Part shown: piece after piece, positions 62,500 through 64,000 of the stretch
Position numbering within the stretch: the first letter of the stretch is position 1
Layout: every line of letters begins with the position of its first letter
Assembly: GCA_001274695.2 (NCBI GenBank)
Contig: LARU01000002.1
Span: 1,860,001-1,924,000, forward strand
Source of the DNA: Azoarcus sp. PA01
Lineage (GTDB): Bacteria; Pseudomonadota; Gammaproteobacteria; Burkholderiales; Rhodocyclaceae
Direction: 5' to 3'
DNA length: 64,000 bases
Program-made: the position numbers and the translations under genes
Notes under the pieces: model-generated
Seen by the model: only the letters and a program-made list of their open reading frames with translations
The model's database searches: none
Told to the model about the DNA's origin: nothing

Positions 62500-64000
62500 T
62501 CAGCGGTTGCGATCGTCCGTCTTGGCGTTGAAGAGGGCCGGACGCGGTTGCGCGCGACGGGTGCCGTCGGGTCGCGGCGCCGGCCGTGCGCTGTCGCTGC
62601 GCGGCGTGCCGTTCGGCCCGGCGTTACGCGGTGCCCGGTTGCCGTCTGCGTCGGGACGTGCGCGCTTGGCTTCGATTTCGCTGCGCGGAGCGCGATTGCC
62701 GAAATTGTCGGCGTCGCGTGATCGGGCGGGAGCCCGGGCCGGCGACGTCGGCGCCGCCTGCCGGCCGGCGGGGCGGTCGGTGCGGGCCTGGCGCGGCGCG
62801 TTCGCGTTGTTGTGGCGCGACGGCTGACGCGGCTGGGGCCGCGGAGGCCGGGCGTCGCTCTCGTTCGGGTCGACCGGCGCGATCGCGAAAGCCGGCAGCG
62901 CTTCGCGGTCGATCGTGCGCTTGATCAGCCGCTCGATGGCCGTCAGGTGCTGGCGCTCTTCCGAGTCGACGAAGGACACTGCGGCGCCGCTCGAACCTGC
63001 GCGGCCGGTGCGGCCGATGCGGTGGACGTAGTCTTCGGGAACGTTCGGCAGTTCGAAGTTCACGACGTGCGGCAACTGGTCGATGTCGAGTCCGCGCGCG
63101 GCGATGTCGGTCGCGACCAGCACCGGCAGCGAGCCGTCCTTGAACTCGGCCAGCGCGCGCGTGCGCGCCGACTGGCTCTTGTTGCCGTGGATCGCCGCCG
63201 ACGGGATGCCGTGCTTGGCGAGGTATTCGGCGAGCTTGTTGGCGCCGTGCTTGGTGCGGGTGAACACCAGCACCTGATGCCAGTCGTTTTCCTTGACCAG
63301 ATGCACGAGCAGGTCGCGCTTCTGCTTCTGCGCGACCGAATAGACCGACTGCTCCACGAGTTCGGACGCAGTGTTGCGTCGCGCGACTTCGACGCAGCCC
63401 GGATTGTGCAGCAGGCCGTTCGCGAGGCTGCGGATCTCGTCCGAGAAAGTCGCCGAGAACAGCAGGTTCTGGCGCTGCTTCGGCAGCAGCGCGAGGATCT
63501 TGCGGATGTCGCGGATGAAGCCCATGTCGAGCATGCGGTCGGCTTCGTCGAGGATCAGGATCTCGACGCCCGACAGGTCGAGCGTCTTCTGGCCGACGTG
63601 GTCGAGCAGCCGGCCCGGAGTCGCGACGAGGATGTCGACGCGTTTTTTCAGCGCCTGGATCTGCGGGTTGATGCCGACGCCACCGAACATCACCATCGAT
63701 GTCATCGGCAGGTGCTTGCCGTAGGTCTGCACCGACTCTTCGACCTGCGCCGCGAGTTCGCGCGTCGGCGTCAGGATCAGGCAGCGCGGGCGGCCGGCTT
63801 TCGGGTTCGCCGCCGGCGCGGCGGACAGGCGGTGCAGCACCGGCAGCGTGAAACCGGCAGTCTTGCCGGTGCCGGTCTGCGCGGCGGCGAGCAGGTCGCC
63901 GCCGGCGAGCACCAGCGGGATCGCCTGGGCCTGGATCGGCGTCGGCGTCGTGTAGCCGGATTCGGAAATTGCGCGCAGCAGCGGTTCGGCCAGTCCGAGA
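62500..64000 (-). CDS. DEAD-box RNA helicase, RhlE-like, 5' end outside window
   Basis: At least 500 residues are visible; the start lies beyond the right edge. The Q motif [14 protein letters not shown] falls at the edge, followed by motif [10 protein letters not shown], Ia [37 protein letters not shown] and [12 protein letters not shown]. The C-terminal 120 residues are a low-complexity tail rich in R, P, N and A, likely an RNA-binding extension. It unwinds RNA in ribosome assembly or decay. RhlE is the best fit among DEAD-box groups. A strong hairpin follows the stop. Confidence 0.93.
   Translation of the reverse strand, partial: LGLAEPLLRAISESGYTTPTPIQAQAIPLVLAGGDLLAAAQTGTGKTAGFTLPVLHRLSAAPAANPKAGRPRCLILTPTRELAAQVEESVQTYGKHLPMTSMVMFGGVGINPQIQALKKRVDILVATPGRLLDHVGQKTLDLSGVEILILDEADRMLDMGFIRDIRKILALLPKQRQNLLFSATFSDEIRSLANGLLHNPGCVEVARRNTASELVEQSVYSVAQKQKRDLLVHLVKENDWHQVLVFTRTKHGANKLAEYLAKHGIPSAAIHGNKSQSARTRALAEFKDGSLPVLVATDIAARGLDIDQLPHVVNFELPNVPEDYVHRIGRTGRAGSSGAAVSFVDSEERQHLTAIERLIKRTIDREALPAFAIAPVDPNESDARPPRPQPRQPSRHNNANAPRQARTDRPAGRQAAPTSPARAPARSRDADNFGNRAPRSEIEAKRARPDADGNRAPRNAGPNGTPRSDSARPAPRPDGTRRAQPRPALFNAKTDDRNR

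Noticed and set aside
1..64000. CRISPR arrays, insertion sequences, prophage, rRNA or tRNA genes
   Set aside because: Read on both strands, I saw no regularly spaced repeats, transposase or phage motifs, or recognisable structural RNA.

Overview
The window is GC-rich chromosomal DNA that is almost entirely coding. It most resembles a denitrifying, aromatic-degrading betaproteobacterium of the Aromatoleum/Azoarcus/Thauera group. Pointers are a complete 4-hydroxybenzoyl-CoA reductase set (hcrCAB) with the Fe-S loop typical of that enzyme, a haem protein related to the ethylbenzene-dehydrogenase haem subunit, a tungstate-binding protein, the oxygen-independent ubiquinone genes ubiTUV, a class I PHB synthase and a giant NAD-glutamate dehydrogenase. 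I see no tRNA, rRNA, CRISPR array, prophage or insertion sequence. The species assignment is inference.

Layout. 1-8 kb: cutA (cut by the edge), a universal stress protein, a TerC membrane protein, DUF1992, a dihaem-type periplasmic protein, a NodIJ-like ABC exporter, a GST, a hydrolase-ferredoxin pair and a VanZ protein. 8-17 kb is an anaerobic block: ubiU-ubiV-ubiT behind an FNR-type promoter, tupA with a divergent HTH/periplasmic-binding-like regulator, and hcrC-hcrA-hcrB behind a perfect palindrome. 17-24 kb handles amino acids: asparaginase, a sodium/solute symporter, and one polypeptide that fuses arginase to ornithine aminotransferase, followed by ubiB. 24-39 kb: a ZnuD-type receptor with a DUF2946 protein, argS-SPOR-dsbA, NAD-GDH, kup, ald and a BtuF-like protein. 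39-48 kb: a PIN protein, an MBL hydrolase with phaC, then a LiuR-like MerR regulator with an operator in front of a thioesterase, a GNAT-carbonic anhydrase fusion, a thiolase, an acyl-CoA dehydrogenase and an enoyl-CoA hydratase. 48-54 kb: small DUF proteins, a second MBL hydrolase, rapZ, a NusG-II/Gx pair, acuI and ruvC. 54-60 kb: a sigma-54 activator divergent from a four-gene haem-copper oxidoreductase operon, then an EamA transporter. 60-64 kb: yebC, a SLOG-like protein, a ComEA protein and a DEAD-box helicase cut by the right edge.

How it fits together. The 8-17 kb block suits anaerobic growth on aromatic acids: a molybdenum reductase for 4-hydroxybenzoyl-CoA, tungstate capture, and quinone synthesis without oxygen. 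The arginase-OAT fusion, the GDH and the alanine dehydrogenase feed amino-acid nitrogen and carbon into central metabolism. The 43-48 kb operon looks like acyl-CoA oxidation under a MerR regulator.

The most interesting part is 54.3-59.1 kb. Its catalytic subunit looks like a ba3 (B-type) cytochrome oxidase with a CuA subunit. However, the tyrosine that lies four residues after the first CuB histidine in oxygen reductases is an asparagine here (H241...N245). That points to a nitric-oxide reductase rather than an oxidase. The operon has a recognisable -24/-12 promoter, inverted repeats for an activator, an FNR/DNR-like box, and a divergent PAS sigma-54 activator with a four-cysteine cluster. 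This makes a candidate self-contained NO-respiration module with its own sensor. Two further points: the same TGTTTGA-N2-TCAAACA operator stands about 60-70 bp upstream of both hcrC and the EamA transporter, which suggests a shared regulon; and the window holds two unusual enzyme fusions.
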